This document shows, piece by piece, positions 1 through 11,420 of a DNA stretch of 64,000 nucleotides. The notes below the pieces were generated by a model. That model made no database searches. It worked only from the letters and a program-made list of their open reading frames with translations, and had not been told where the DNA came from. Source of the stretch: Acanthopleura granulata (lineage: Eukaryota; Mollusca; Polyplacophora; Chitonida; Chitonidae); NCBI GenBank assembly GCA_016165875.1, contig JABBOT010000028.1:3740013-3804012 (forward strand), written 5' to 3'. A program made the translations under genes and the position numbers. Every line of letters starts with the position of its first letter. Position 1 is the stretch's first letter.

Positions 1-20
1 AGATTTCGAACCCGATATTC

Positions 21-290
21 TTATTTATTTATTTATTTGATTGGTGTTTTACGTCGTACTCCAGAATATTTCACTTATACGACGTCGGCCAGCATTATGG
101 TGGCAGGAAGCCGGCCCGAGCCGGGGGAAAACCCACGACCATCCGCAGGTTGCTGGCAGACCTTCCCACGCACGGCCGGAAAGGAAGCCAGTATGAGCTA
201 GAGATGAACTCGCAGCGACCGCATTGGTGGGAGGCTCCTGAGCCATTGCGGTGCGATAGCGCGCTGATTCGTTCAGCCACGGAGGAACCG
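21..290 (-). mobile_element. tRNA-derived SINE, full length
   Basis: Minus-strand head TCCGTGGCTGAACGAATCAG (tRNA A-box type) near 270-287, a body with a CCACCATAATGCTGGCCG-like segment, and a (AAAT)n tail at 21-38. This is the common SINE family of the window. Confidence 0.8.
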
Positions 291-349
291 TCTGTCCATT
301 TTACTAACATTTCAAATGTAATACCGTCATGCAGAGGATAATTTTGCCA

Positions 350-670
350 TACCTCGATATGGTAGATCACTTACCTTAAATTTACGAATTACGTCCGCGC
401 AACAGATTCACATACACAACGCCTACATGCAATAGGTGACAAGGCGGAAAATATACATTTATATCTGACCTGTAGGTAGTAGATGATGAACTGATTTTTA
501 TACAGCTGATCATTAAATAACATACAGTGGTACTCGGTGTTTTACGAATCACGTTTATTTTGCCACAGATCACTAGCCGATTGTTTCACACATATGACGT
601 TCCCGAAGTAGGTGAATAACTGATTGTTACACATATATGGCCTCCATACCGTAGGTGACTAACCGATTTT
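350..670. repeat. Diverged ~40 bp tandem repeat, downstream of exon 3 of copy 1
   Basis: Same unit type as at 2800-3335 (GTAGGTGACTAACCGA, TAGGTGAATAACTGATTGTTACACATA), more diverged. It follows the exon 3 donor in the direction of transcription. Confidence 0.55.
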
Positions 671-712
671 CATGGCTTGTGAGGCAAAGTAGGAGGGGAG
701 AAACTCACCTAC

Positions 713-3382
713 CTGTGGCTTCAGCCCGGGACCAATCATTGGCTTTCGTCGAGGTATCTACAGCTCACAGTACAGAACTAATCCCTTCGTACCTCTGACT
801 TAGGTGAGCTCATGTTGGAAACGAACATCAATGAACATCAGCTTCAAATTTTCAATGGCGCCCATCTGTGATCTATGCTCAAAGGAAGATTTAGCATGTG
901 TAAATAAGCGACGAATTCCCGACCGACGACGTCTGAGAAGCATGAGTCTGTGCACTCCAACTGGCCTTTCTTGAACAAAGAGGTTTAAGCTTACCTTCCT
1001 CTGATATTGATATACCATTATCACACTCCGTGTAAGTAAGTTCACTCCGACAAGGGCGTCTTTCGTCCTACTACATGTATTTACAATTCTATAATAACTA
1101 GTGTCAAGTTTGGTGATATTCTTTAACCAACAGTGCATAAACGTTCCATTCAGTACCAATTGACAAGTTTTATTGGTACGTCCTCGTCATATGTCTGAGA
1201 AATTTTTAAGTAGGATGTTAAACCCAAGCATATATGCATTCCGCTGGTGGACCTATACCTCTTTTCGTGTGAATTACGTGGTATGCAGAAACAGTGAGGC
1301 GTAATCTTCATAAACCTTAATACACTTTATTTCCCCAGCGGTGTACTGACGACCCAGTGGCCATCTATATACAACATAACGGCAAAGCGTTTTGGTATGT
1401 CTTCGTAGCATTTGTTAAATACTAGCGAAAATGTATTAATTTTATCTGACTTCAGAAATTCGAAATTAACACCCGGTACATGTATGTTAAGAACATGTTA
1501 CGTTAACACGTATGTTACTGGATCAGACGCCCTCACTCTAAGTTCCTTGAAGAGTATAATACGCCATCTGATTAATACACACAAAACTTTCAAGGTCTCT
1601 GTTTCGTATTTGTATTAGGGGTTATACAAGCATTTTTGTTCAAGACTCCATCCTAACGATTTTTGAACAGTTGCATTCAAAGTGTGACTGAGGTACACGT
1701 ACTCGTCGAATTATTCAGAGACCGCTAGTTTGAATTTTGAATACTGACTTTCTTTCCTATACCTGTGTCAGCTGTTGACTCCTTCTTTCTTTCATCTTAC
1801 CAGATTTGTTTAATATTTACATACTCTTTCATTTTTATTCCTTTATAAAGTGGTGTTTTGAAAATGTGTGTTGCGATTGATGATAAAAGAAGGATCCTTT
1901 ATGTTTTACGCGTGATATATAAATGTTGGCTTTATGTATTAAAGGGCTTTTGCTTCCCCAGACCTGCTGGAGCTGTGGTACACTTCACCATCGAAGGGCC
2001 GTGTTCAAATGTATCTTTGACTGATTCCACTGCACAAGTTTACAGATACCTGCAGAAGGGTTTAATGATAACCTTGGTGTACACAGCAGATGACTTACCG
2101 AGTGTTACAGATACCTCTATACAGCAGATGGCTTATGGAGTGTTATGGATACCTTTATACAGCATATGACTTTCCAAAGGTTATACATACCTCGATACAG
2201 CAGCTGATTTACCAAGTGTTAGAGATACCTCTATACAGCAGATGGCTTGCACAATGTTATAGATACCTCTATACAGCACATGACTTACCGAGTATTATAG
2301 ACTCACCAAGTGTTATAGATACCTCTATACAGCAGATGACCTGCTGCGTGTTACAGATACCTCTATACAGCAGATGGATTACCCAGTGTTACAAATACAT
2401 CTATACAGCAGATTACTTACCGAGTGTTACGCTTAGATTTGTTCTTACCGTGCTCGGGAAGGTGGATAGGCCCACACTTCTCTGACGACTTGATTTTGGA
2501 GACTGAAACGATATTCAGTCCAAAACCACGCTTGAAGTTCTAACCTTCAAGTCCTGTTCATGCTGGCCACATTTCTCTCACAGCAATGCTTGATACCGCC
2601 TTACAAGTGAAATATTCTTTGAGAGTGAAGCTAAATTCAAACAAATATGTGAAAAAAAATCAATATCCTATCAATTTAGTAAATAAATTCATGCAGAAAC
2701 TGATTCACTCAATTCTAAATGCCTACAAGCATAAGTTGCCTCAACCAGTGTTTACATATTACTTTCCTCTAGCGGTTTATTTACAGAAAGTTGTACGTCC
2801 TCTTCGAGTGAAAAATGATTTACCCAGCGATTTACTCCGCCATGTGTGCTGTAGATGACTAACCACTTGTTGTACATCATCACATGAATGCGGCATAGGT
2901 GATTAACTGGGCCTTGTGCAAATCAGCTGTGCGCAATAGATGTCTTACCCAGTGCTACATTTGCCTCCATGCATCACATTTATGAAGTAGGTATCTTAGT
3001 GAGAGCTATACATCATTGTCATGCAGAAGAGGATTTACCCACTGTTTCACATGTCACCTTAATGCAGTGGATGAGTGATTGTTGCACATACACGCATTGA
3101 ATGCTTCCATGCAATAGTAGACTAACCGAATGTTAGCACAGATAGCTAATCGATCATCACACATATTGCCCCCAGTACGGTAGGTTACTACTTGTGTTAT
3201 GCATATGACCTGCGCACATTAGGCGTCTATACGAGTGTTTGGCTTACACTGTATCACCTCCTAGCAGTATACAGGTGACATGCGGATTGTTATGGATACC
3301 TCTATACAGCAGGTGACTTACCGACTGCTACACACACTATGAGGAAAAAGACTCTGATGATCTGTGGGTGATGATTCTCCAT
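713..3382 (-). CDS. Small secreted protein, copy 1 (three exons seen, 3' end outside window)
   Basis: I see three exons on the minus strand: 3322-3382 (ATG at 3382), 2449-2502 and 713-757. Exon 1 codes for a signal peptide (MENHHPQIIR followed by a VFFLIVCVAV core) and ends in phase 1 at a GTAAGT donor. Exon 2 (54 nt, phase 1-1) gives SKIKSSEKCGPIHLPEH between AG and GTAAGA. Exon 3 (45 nt, phase 1-1) gives TSTKANDWSRAEAT before a GTAGGT donor; its acceptor is pyrimidine-poor, so it is the least certain. All three are open. The frame continues toward lower coordinates, probably past the window start, so the product is incomplete. One cysteine is visible. I do not recognise the family. Support comes from two further copies with the same exon lengths and phases. 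It is likely secreted; its function is unknown. Confidence 0.55.
2030..2440. repeat. ~38 bp minisatellite, intron 2 of secreted-protein copy 1
   Basis: About nine units of ~38 bp built on GATACCTCTATACAGCAGA then TGACTTACCGAGTGTTA. On the gene's strand each unit carries CGGTAAGT or a variant; exact GTAAGT is seen at 2093-2098, 2283-2288 and 2415-2420. Copy 2 lacks the block. Confidence 0.85.
2800..3335. repeat. Diverged ~40 bp tandem repeat, intron 1 of copy 1
   Basis: Degenerate units with a recurring TGACTAACC or TTACCCA block, a GTTACACAT-like block and a CATGCAG block. The last unit (about 3290-3328) is nearly a full consensus unit and contains the exon 1 donor itself. Confidence 0.7.
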
Positions 3383-4167
3383 GCTTACGGGTGAACTTCT
3401 TCCACCTGGATTAGACTGTAAACTTTTCCATTTTTGTCCTGTTGGAATTTACCACCATGCAGAAAACCTCAGAAGGTACAAGCTTTTATAGAAGATATAG
3501 ACTAATACTTGTACATGGCAGTTTTTCCCTGGTGTAATTAGAAGTCCTCATCTAAACTGGCAGATTCAATATCTACCATAGTCAGTCTATTACAAAAGAG
3601 TATTGTGTACAGTGTGAGAGTGGGGCCACCTAGATTTGTGCCTGTGTATGGGTTCCAGTGGTGAAGAGGTGTGATTAGTTTTCAGATATTTACTTGTATA
3701 CCTAAAGAAATACATGTGTGTGCCTTCAGTGTGTGTGAACAAAACCTCATAGAAAGCTAGCCCAGGACGCGTTTGTACTCAGGATTATATTTACCGCTGT
3801 TCTAGAAGCGCTATTGAAATACTAAAGAATCGACTGAATAGCCGATACGGAGATGGCGTGAAGAAACTTCACTTTTTCTTTCTAACCTAGATGTCAGTTC
3901 TCTCCTCATGCTCATCGACTATGGCCCAACTCTCTCCCATGTTTACAGTGTGCAGGATTGAGATGTGTCACTAATCAGGAAGTCGCGGTTCCATAGTAAC
4001 TGAGCTTCAGTTCGAAAAACGCAATTTATACACCCAAACGATTGTGCTTCCTCCTTTTCAACACCGACATGTTGAAAAATACATAATTCTTGTATAAATA
4101 TATGCTGATATATTTTTTGAATGAATATATGCCGTAATTATAAAACGGTCTAGTATACAAATTGCCA

Positions 4168-4385
4168 GGGGCCTAAGTGGCCGAGGGTTTGGAGGGCTGG
4201 CGCAGCGCAATGACAGAGGGGGCTCTTTCCAGTGGGGTTGCAGTGAGCTTACATGGAATTGCAGCTCATGCTGGCTTCCTCTCCCACTATTCATAGAAAG
4301 TAACTTTTGGATGGTTGTGGGTTCCCCCGGGCCATTGCCAGTTTCTTACCACCATTGTCCTCCTCACCTTCGTATGAATGAAACA
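4168..4385 (+). mobile_element. Old SINE, GTGGCCGAGGG-head type
   Basis: The head GGGGCCTAAGTGGCCGAGGG resembles a tRNA-Leu/Ser D-arm. The body shares CAGCTCATGCTGGCTTCCTC and GGTTGTGGGTTCCCCCGGGC with the main family. Related copies at 11231-11420, 63035-63262 and 55905-55985. Confidence 0.65.
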
Positions 4386-4515
4386 TTCATTTATGCACTT
4401 CACTCAATAGACATTTATGTGTCAGTGTTATACATTTGCATAGCGGGGTTGGCGTACCCTGGATTCGTATAGTCTACAGGACACCTCTTTCTCACTATAT
4501 GAGCCATGGGAGATA

Positions 4516-4755
4516 ATTTATTTATTTATTCATTTGATTGGGGTTTTACGCCGAACAAGAATATATCACTCACACGACAGCGGCCAGCATTATGGAGAGA
4601 GGTAACTGGGCCCATGTTTTCGGCAAGCCTTCCCACGTACGACCGGAGAGGAAGTCAACGTAAGCTGGACTTGAACTCCCAGTGACCTCATTGATCTAAA
4701 GCTTTTGGGTCAGTGCGCTGCGATGGCGCTAAACAACTGAGCCGCGGAGGCCCCC
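4516..4755 (-). mobile_element. tRNA-derived SINE
   Basis: Tail (AAAT)n at 4516-4530, head GGGGGCCTCCGCGGCTCAGT at the 4755 end. Shared with the inverted arm at 62656-62900, so it is older than the outer duplication. Confidence 0.75.
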
Positions 4756-6109
4756 AGGTTATAATGGGGCCAACACAGTAATGTTATCGTGGTCAGCATG
4801 TTGTAAAATATTTGTTATCATTGTATGCCGCATCAGCAGTATTAGAGACGTTTCACTTTGATTACGTCTTCGAATAATTAAATGGTTTTATATCTGTACG
4901 CTAGCTTGACACTTCTACAGCAGTATTGCTGTATTCATGAAAATGTGTTCACTGAAAATAAGCGATCTAGGCGTCACGCCACATCACCGGATTAAAGAAA
5001 TATGGGCACAGAATCATGTGTTCGAAGTTTCATTACCATTACAGCTATAGAATAGCCACAGATACATGTGTTCGAAAACATTCAGAATTAATCTTGCCCG
5101 ACAAAGCGTAGGAACCGTTGCAGAAATATCAGGACCACTGAATCATTTGGTTCAATGCGTTAATAGTCATTGATCTGTAATCCACATTATTACAGCAATA
5201 TTGGCGGCTGATTCTTGCTTTTTTTTTGAAAGCGTTGACTCCACAGTGGCTGGCTTTAACAGCATGTTGAAGTCCGGGAAATATGTACCATTTCGAGAAT
5301 CTGTAGTTTCCTTTAAATCCAGCGAAAATGGATATATATATTTCACAGCCTTTGTTTTGTACGGGCTATTTACAGCTAGCAAGTCATCAACAAGAGTTAT
5401 TACTCTTGAAATACTTCTGCTTACAGTCTTATTCACACGAGCACAGGTGTGGACCCAGAATAATTCCCAAGGGCAAAATATGAAATATATTACCTTTAAG
5501 GCGTGTCATTACCACATTGCAAGTACTTTGAAGGTGTGCATAGTAATTGACATGTTGTATGGAGTCGGAATGGACCACCCAGTGGAATGACACGATCTCA
5601 TGATAGGTACACGTACATTGCTTTTATGTATGGAAATCTACATTTCATTATCTAACTGCCGTAAACCGCGAATGGTCAAAAGATAAAGAATAAAATATTT
5701 CACTAAGTTCAAAGCTGCATATAGTGTACACTTTTACTTAACATCGAATTAATGAGATGAAAATATGAATCGCTTTAATCAATTCCTTTAATGTGAGAGA
5801 GCTTTCTCAGTGCTTCGCTAGTGGCTCGAGCTTGCCAAAAAGGTTGCTTCAGTTGCCCACCATATAGACATCAATGCTCTTCCCGAGGCCAAACAGGTAG
5901 TGATGGATCCAACGGGGTAGAGGTACTTCCAGACCTTTCGCATTCTTCCAGCGAACAAACGTTTTAATTTATTTAAGCCTCTATTTGCAGCAATCATTAC
6001 AACCAAAATCTTGTACTGGAACTAAATACTTCTACAACAGCACCACATACTCTACTGTTGTATTCACTCTGAAAGCACTATTTAACAAAGAAACACACAT
6101 AAAAATACC

Positions 6110-6405
6110 TTCCTGTCATAATGATACGCAGCAAATTAACTCGAATCCAGATATTTGCATAAATCTCAACTTATCGCGTGCTCGAAAAAGTTGTGCGACC
6201 AAGAGTGTGTCAGAAGTATAAACAAGATCTCTGTAAGTCGAATAAGAACTGCTGTGCTGGGTATGTACGTGCCAGTTGTCAAGTACACCTGAATTGTCAA
6301 TAACACGGAACGTCTCATTTTGATGCCTAACTGCATATACCAAGTAAAGACGTGTCCAATCGTTGGGTTTCCAGTCCACGCCCTTACAACAAGACTAAAG
6401 GGATT
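6110..6405 (-). mobile_element. Possible SINE with tRNA-Ser-like head
   Basis: The minus-strand start CCCTTTAGTC, TTGTAAGGGCGTGGACTGGA, AACCCAACGATTGG looks like the D-arm and anticodon arm of a tRNA-Ser. It is followed by a ~250 bp body with no A-rich tail that I can define. Inverted partner at 60992-61300. Only two copies are seen, so it may be ordinary duplicated sequence. Confidence 0.3.
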
Positions 6406-6713
6406 CTTCCTCCAGTTCGGCAATAGACAACGCTTTAATCGAACCCTATCACATGACATTTGCTGATATTGTTTGCCAACAGGATTTATAGGCAATTCAG
6501 TGTGTACCAACTGCTCACATACAGTGGTAATAGTGATATACCGAAGGGTCGTGCATATGACTTATGTGTGTATTGCCTTGTAGCATTTGTTTGATCTGGA
6601 ACAAGATATAATGATCTTAAACTACGTCAAAAATATTTAATTAAATAGAAACTAACAAATAAGATGGTGATTCAAGTAAATTCCATTAAACACCTTAGCT
6701 CTTAATTTCTTGG

Positions 6714-6985
6714 GGGCCTCCGTGGTTCAGTCGGTTAGCGCGCTATCGCAGAGCAATGACGCGAAGCCTCCCACCAATGCGGTCGCTGTGAGTTCAAGAC
6801 CAGCTCATGCTGGCTTCCTCTCCGGCCATACGTGGGAAGGTCTGCCAGCAACCTGCAGATGGTCGTGGGTTTCCCCCGGGCTCTGCCCGGTTTCCTCTCA
6901 CCATAATGCTGGCCGCCGTCGTATAAGTGAAATATTCTTGAGTACGGTTCAAAACACCAATCAAATAAATAAATAAATAAATAAA
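6714..6985 (+). mobile_element. tRNA-derived SINE with target site duplication
   Basis: Head GGGCCTCCGTGGTTCAGTCG, tail (AAAT)n to 6985. A 14 bp target duplication TCTTAATTTCTTGG lies at 6700-6713 and 6986-6999. The inverted arm has the empty site near 60690. Confidence 0.85.
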
Positions 6986-8275
6986 TCTTAATTTCTTGGT
7001 GAGTATAACACTCCAGATATCAATGGCGACACTTCATTACAAGATTATTATTCATGGATTACGACTTTTAATTTTGTTTTTGGTTTCTTGCGTAGAATGA
7101 CGACTGTCTCTGTTGTATAATTGAAAACTGTTGACCGCTTCTCTCTTCAAGATGTTACCACACTTGTGTAATAGTTATATAATATTTTCGTTTTTGAACT
7201 GGTGTTCTAGAATGGGCCTTGCAGTTATCGACTTGGAACAACCCGTTATCTTTTCTAAGTGGTATACGACTGCCGGTCTTGCCGATTAAATATATATTCT
7301 TTGTATTGCTTTTGTTGTTTGTGGATATGCTACACAGTAACGTGGACATCCAAAAAGCACTACATAGGGCTATTCATCAAATGCAAGTCTCAGCGAGTGC
7401 AATATGAACTTTTTCAATCTCTATAAGTGATCAATGTTGTACAACGTCTTTATACAGCCGTGGATAACCATAACCATTCTGTCCAAAACCTGTGCGCTGG
7501 GAGAGACGAGTTAGACTTGCACCAGCGTGTACACGAATCCTGCTGGTGAAGAGGTGAAGTCAGTTTTCAGATGTTTACTTGTATGACAATAGAATACATG
7601 TGCGTGCCTACAGTTGGTTTGTACAGAGACTCAGAAGAAGAGACCCCTGGACGGATTTATGTTCAGTATTATATTTCTCAGTGCTGTGATGAAAGTGCTA
7701 CTTTGAATCTAAAGAATCGAGAGAAAAGCGTGTAGGTTGACTGTGTGAAAAAACCTATGGCCAGTAGTGTACGTTCTTTCGACCTACATGTGCTGTATGT
7801 CCTCGTCTTCGTCGACCATGACCCAACTGATTGACATGTTTAAAGCGTGTCCCACTGGGAAAGTCCTGTCACTAATCAAGAAATCACGATACTAAAGAGC
7901 CATGTGCATGAGTGCTACGTTAAGCTTCAATCCAATAAAGAAATAAAACAACGTGAAGGTTCTATGCGAAAGACACAAATCTACACTCAGCGATAAAAGG
8001 CAGTGTTGGTGTCATTTCAACACTGGCTTATTCAAAAGAAAATATTCCTTTTAGAACTCTTTGCTGTCATATATTAGAAATTCTGAAGCTGGCGCAAATA
8101 TAATGTTTCACGGCCTGTGTGGCAAACTAGGTAGTTTGGACCTGTTAAAGCTGACTCTTAACAATACGGTCGCTCTGAGAGACGTTCCAGCTCAAGCAGA
8201 TCCCCCCTCCCTTCCCCCGTTTATAGGGCTCTTAATTCTTAATTCCTATACTATTTTAACTCGCCTATTCGAAAC

Positions 8276-10373
8276 CTGGAGTTTCAGCCTTAGATTAACC
8301 ATTGGCTTTCGCCGAGGTATCTACAGCTCACAGTACAGTGCTAATCCCTTCATACCTAATACTTAGTTGAGATGATTTTGTAAACGAATATGAATGAATG
8401 TCAGTTTCAAACCTTCAATGCTGCCCTTCTGTGATCTATGCTCAAAGGACGCAGGTATAAATACACGAAGAATAACCAAGTCTGTACCGCATGAGCCTAT
8501 AACTTCAACTAAAGTGTCTGCCTTCAACAAAAACGCAAAAACTTAGCTTCCCGTCATACTCACATACCACAAGTTCACTCCGATAAGGGTGTCTTTCGTT
8601 CTACTACATGTCTTTACAATTCTATAATTACTAGTGTCAAACTTGGTGATACTCTTTAGCCAACAGTGAGTGGGTATTCCAGTCAGTACCATTTGCCAAT
8701 TTCTATTCTTCGTCGTCATATACCTGAGAAATGTTCAAGTACGACGTTAAACCCAAACATTCTCTTGGTGGACTTATACCTGTTTTCTTGTGAATTACAC
8801 ATTATGCAGAAAATAGAAAGGCGTAATCTTCATAAACACCCATACACTTTATTTACCCAGCGGTGTACTGTTGATCCAGTGGCCGTACATATACAACATA
8901 TTGTAATTGCATCTCTTCGTAGCATTTGTTAAATCCTAGAGAAAGTGTAATAATTTTAACGTAGTTCAGAAATTCTAAATCAATACCTAGCACATGTAGG
9001 TGTCAGAAAACTGCATCAAACACTCTATCCTAAAATCCCCTAAAGAGTATAACGCGTTAGCTGATTAATACAGACAACACTTCCTAGATCTCTGTTTCGT
9101 AGTAGTCTTAGGAGTTATACAAGCATTTATCTTCAGGACTCCGGGGTAACGGGTTTTGAACAGTTGCATAGACAGTGCGACGGAGATACCCGTAATCGAA
9201 TATAATTATTCACAGAGTGTTAGTTTGAATTTTGAATTTACTACCAGTGCCTCGGTGTCCCACACCAATGTCCATTGTTGGTTCCTTTCTCCTTCCTTCT
9301 ACAAAGTTTGTTTAATTCTTATATATTATTTCCCTCCTATTCCTTTATAAAGTGGTGTTTTGACAATGTGTGATGAATGACAAAGATGTCCCCTTCATGG
9401 TTTCCACGCTTGTCGCTGAGATTTGTTCTTACCGTGCTGGGGAAGGTGGACAGGCCCACACTTCTCTGACGACTTGATTTTGGAGACTGAAACGATATTC
9501 AGTCCAAAACCACGCTTGAAGTTCTAACCTTCAAGTCCTGTTCATACTGGCCACATTTCTCCCACAGCAATGCTTGATACCGCCTTACAAGTGAAATATT
9601 CTTTGAGAGTGAAGCTAAATTCAAACAAATATGTGAAAAAATCAAAATCCTATCAGTTTAGTAAATAAATTCATGCAGAAACTGATTTACTCAATTATAA
9701 ATGCCTACAAGCATAAGTTGCCTCAACCAGTGTTTACATATTACTTTCCTCTAGCGGTTTATTTACAGAAAGTTGTACGTCCTCTTCGAGTGAAAAATGA
9801 TTTACACAACGATTTACTCCGCCATGTGTGCTGTAGATGACTAACCACATGTTGTACATCATCACATGAATGCGGCATAGGTGATTAACTGGGCCTTGTG
9901 CAAATTAGCTGTGCGCAATAGATGTCTTACCCAGTGCTACATTTGCCTCCATGCATCACATTTATGAAGTAGGTATCTTAGTGAGAGCTATACATCATTG
10001 CCATGCAGAAGAGGATTTAACCACCGTTTCACATGTCACCTAAATGCAGTGGCTGAGTGATTGTTGCACATGCAGTATTCAGTGCCTCCATGCCCTAGGA
10101 GACTAACCGAATGTTAGCACAGATAGCTAATCGATCATCACACATATTGCCCCCAGTACGGTAGGTTACTACTTGTGTTTTGCATATGAAGTGGGCACAT
10201 TAGGCGTCTATCCGAGTGTTTGGCTTACACTGTATCACCTCCTAGCAGTATACAGGCGGCATGCGGAGTGTTATGGATACCTCTATACAGCAGGTGACTT
10301 ACCGACTGTTACAAATGCCAGCAGGAAAAAGACTCTGATGATCTGTGGGTGATGATTCTCCATGCTTACGGGT
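8276..10373 (-). pseudogene. Small secreted protein, copy 2 (stop in exon 3)
   Basis: This is a direct-repeat copy of the gene at 713-3382. Exon 1 (10313-10373) encodes MENHHPQIIR plus the core VFFLLAFVTV and has the GTAAGT donor. Exon 2 (9433-9486) differs from copy 1 at two residues (V for I, Q for E) and keeps AG and GTAAGA. The exon 3 equivalent (8276-8320) keeps the 45 nt length, but has an in-frame TAA at 8295-8297 and a weak GTTTCG donor. Either this copy ends there, giving a secreted peptide of about 50 residues, or exon 3 is skipped or dead. Exons 1-2 are far closer to copy 1 than the flanks are, which suggests recent gene conversion. Confidence 0.5.
9800..10312. repeat. Diverged ~40 bp tandem repeat, intron 1 of copy 2
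   Basis: Near-identical to 2820-3330, with the same degenerate units and the same consensus-like unit next to the exon 1 donor (about 10275-10312). Confidence 0.7.
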
Positions 10374-11230
10374 GAACTTCTTCCACCTGGATTAGATTGT
10401 AAACTAGTCCATCTCTGTCCTGTTAGAATTTTCCACCATGCAGGATATCTCACAAGTCACAAGCATTTCTAGAAGATACAGATTGACAAATGAACATGGA
10501 AGTTCATTCCTAGGCGTAATGAGAAGTCCCGATCTAAACTAACACATTCAATATTTACTACAGTCTATTACAAAACAGTATTGTGTACGGAATAAGACGT
10601 GAGACGACCTAGATTTGTGCCCGTTATGAGATCTACTGGTGGGGAGGTGTGATCAGTTTTCAGGTATTTACTGGTATACCTAAAGAAATATCTGCGCGTG
10701 TCTACAGTCTGAGTGAACATGACCTCATAGAAAGCTTTGCCCTGGACGGATTTGTGCTCAGTATTATATTTCCCGCTGTCCTTAAAGCGCTACTGAAACA
10801 CTAAAGAATCGACTGACTAGCTGATACGGAGATTGCGATCTTATAACCTTTTCTTTTGTGTTGTTTCTTTTCGACCCACTTATCAGGTGTGTCTGAATAG
10901 CTGATTTTGTGGTTGCGTGAACATAATATTATAATTTGTATTTGTCCCTTTGACCTACATGTCAGGTGCCTCTCCATGCTCATCGGCTATGGCCCAATTG
11001 TCTCCCACGTTTACCATGTACAGCGCAGAGATATATGTGTCAGTAACCAGGACATCACGTTTCCATAGTTACTGAACTTCAGTTAGAAAAACGGAATTTT
11101 TAAGACCTTTGTGAGACGATTGTGATGGCTCCTTTTCAACACGGGCATGTTAAAAAAGATATATTTCTTCCATAGATATATGTGCGTCTAATATTAATAA
11201 TTATAAAACGGTCTTGAATGCAAATTGCCA

Positions 11231-11420
11231 GGGGCCAGAGTGGCCGAGGGTTCGGAGGGCTGGCTTATCGCAATGGCAGAGAAGGCTCTTTACAGTGAGG
11301 TTGCAGTGAGCTTACATGGAATTGAAGCCCATACTGGCTTACTCTCCGGCCATTCATAGAAAATAACTTTTGGATGGTCTTGGGTTCACCCGGGGCCTAC
11401 CCAGTTGCTTACCACCATTG
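11231..11420 (+). mobile_element. Old SINE, GTGGCCGAGGG-head type
   Basis: Head GGGGCCAGAGTGGCCGAGGG. It marks the end of the direct-repeat unit and of the left outer arm. Confidence 0.6.

Larger units (their letters stand above)
700..4385. repeat. Direct repeat unit, copy 1
   Basis: Homologous in the same orientation to 8240-11420 and inverted to about 55.9-59.6 kb. It contains secreted-protein copy 1, minisatellite blocks and an old SINE. It is longer than copy 2 because of a minisatellite block in intron 2 (about 2030-2440). Identity to copy 2 is about 97% at 2440-3430 and only about 75-80% outside that tract. Confidence 0.85.
4756..8239. other. Spacer between direct repeat units
   Basis: Paired with 59.6-62.6 kb in the right arm. 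Apart from the SINEs listed I see no gene. Some segments stay partly open in both copies (for example SMLKS-YVPFRESVV near 5260-5310, antisense in the other arm). Similarity at the nucleotide level explains this without coding. Confidence 0.4.
3410..11295. repeat. Outer inverted repeat, left arm
   Basis: Matches the reverse complement of 55920-64000 in order: 11.3-8.2 kb with 55.9-59.6 kb, 8.2-4.5 kb with 59.6-62.9 kb, and 4.5-3.4 kb with 62.9-64.0 kb. Coordinates of matching points sum to about 67.1-67.9 kb. Identity is uneven, roughly 75-90% by eye, with several indels. Bases 1-3410 probably pair with sequence past the right end of the window. Confidence 0.85.
8240..11420. repeat. Direct repeat unit, copy 2
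   Basis: Same order as 700-4385: exon 3 remnant, exon 2, exon 1, then upstream sequence and an old SINE at its end. It lacks the intron 2 minisatellite of copy 1. Confidence 0.85.

Noticed and set aside
2090..2485. 131-residue frame with repeated IPLYSRW
   Set aside because: It is a translation of the minisatellite and is antisense to the gene in which the array is an intron.
5201..5590. 129-residue plus-strand frame with a similar frame in the right arm
   Set aside because: The similarity is explained by the inverted duplication. The right-arm frame is broken, and there is no domain or splice support.
8666..8932. Plus-strand frame conserved with 58916-59182
   Set aside because: It is antisense to the secreted-protein gene's intron 2. 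Nucleotide homology of the arms accounts for it, and codon positions show no special conservation.
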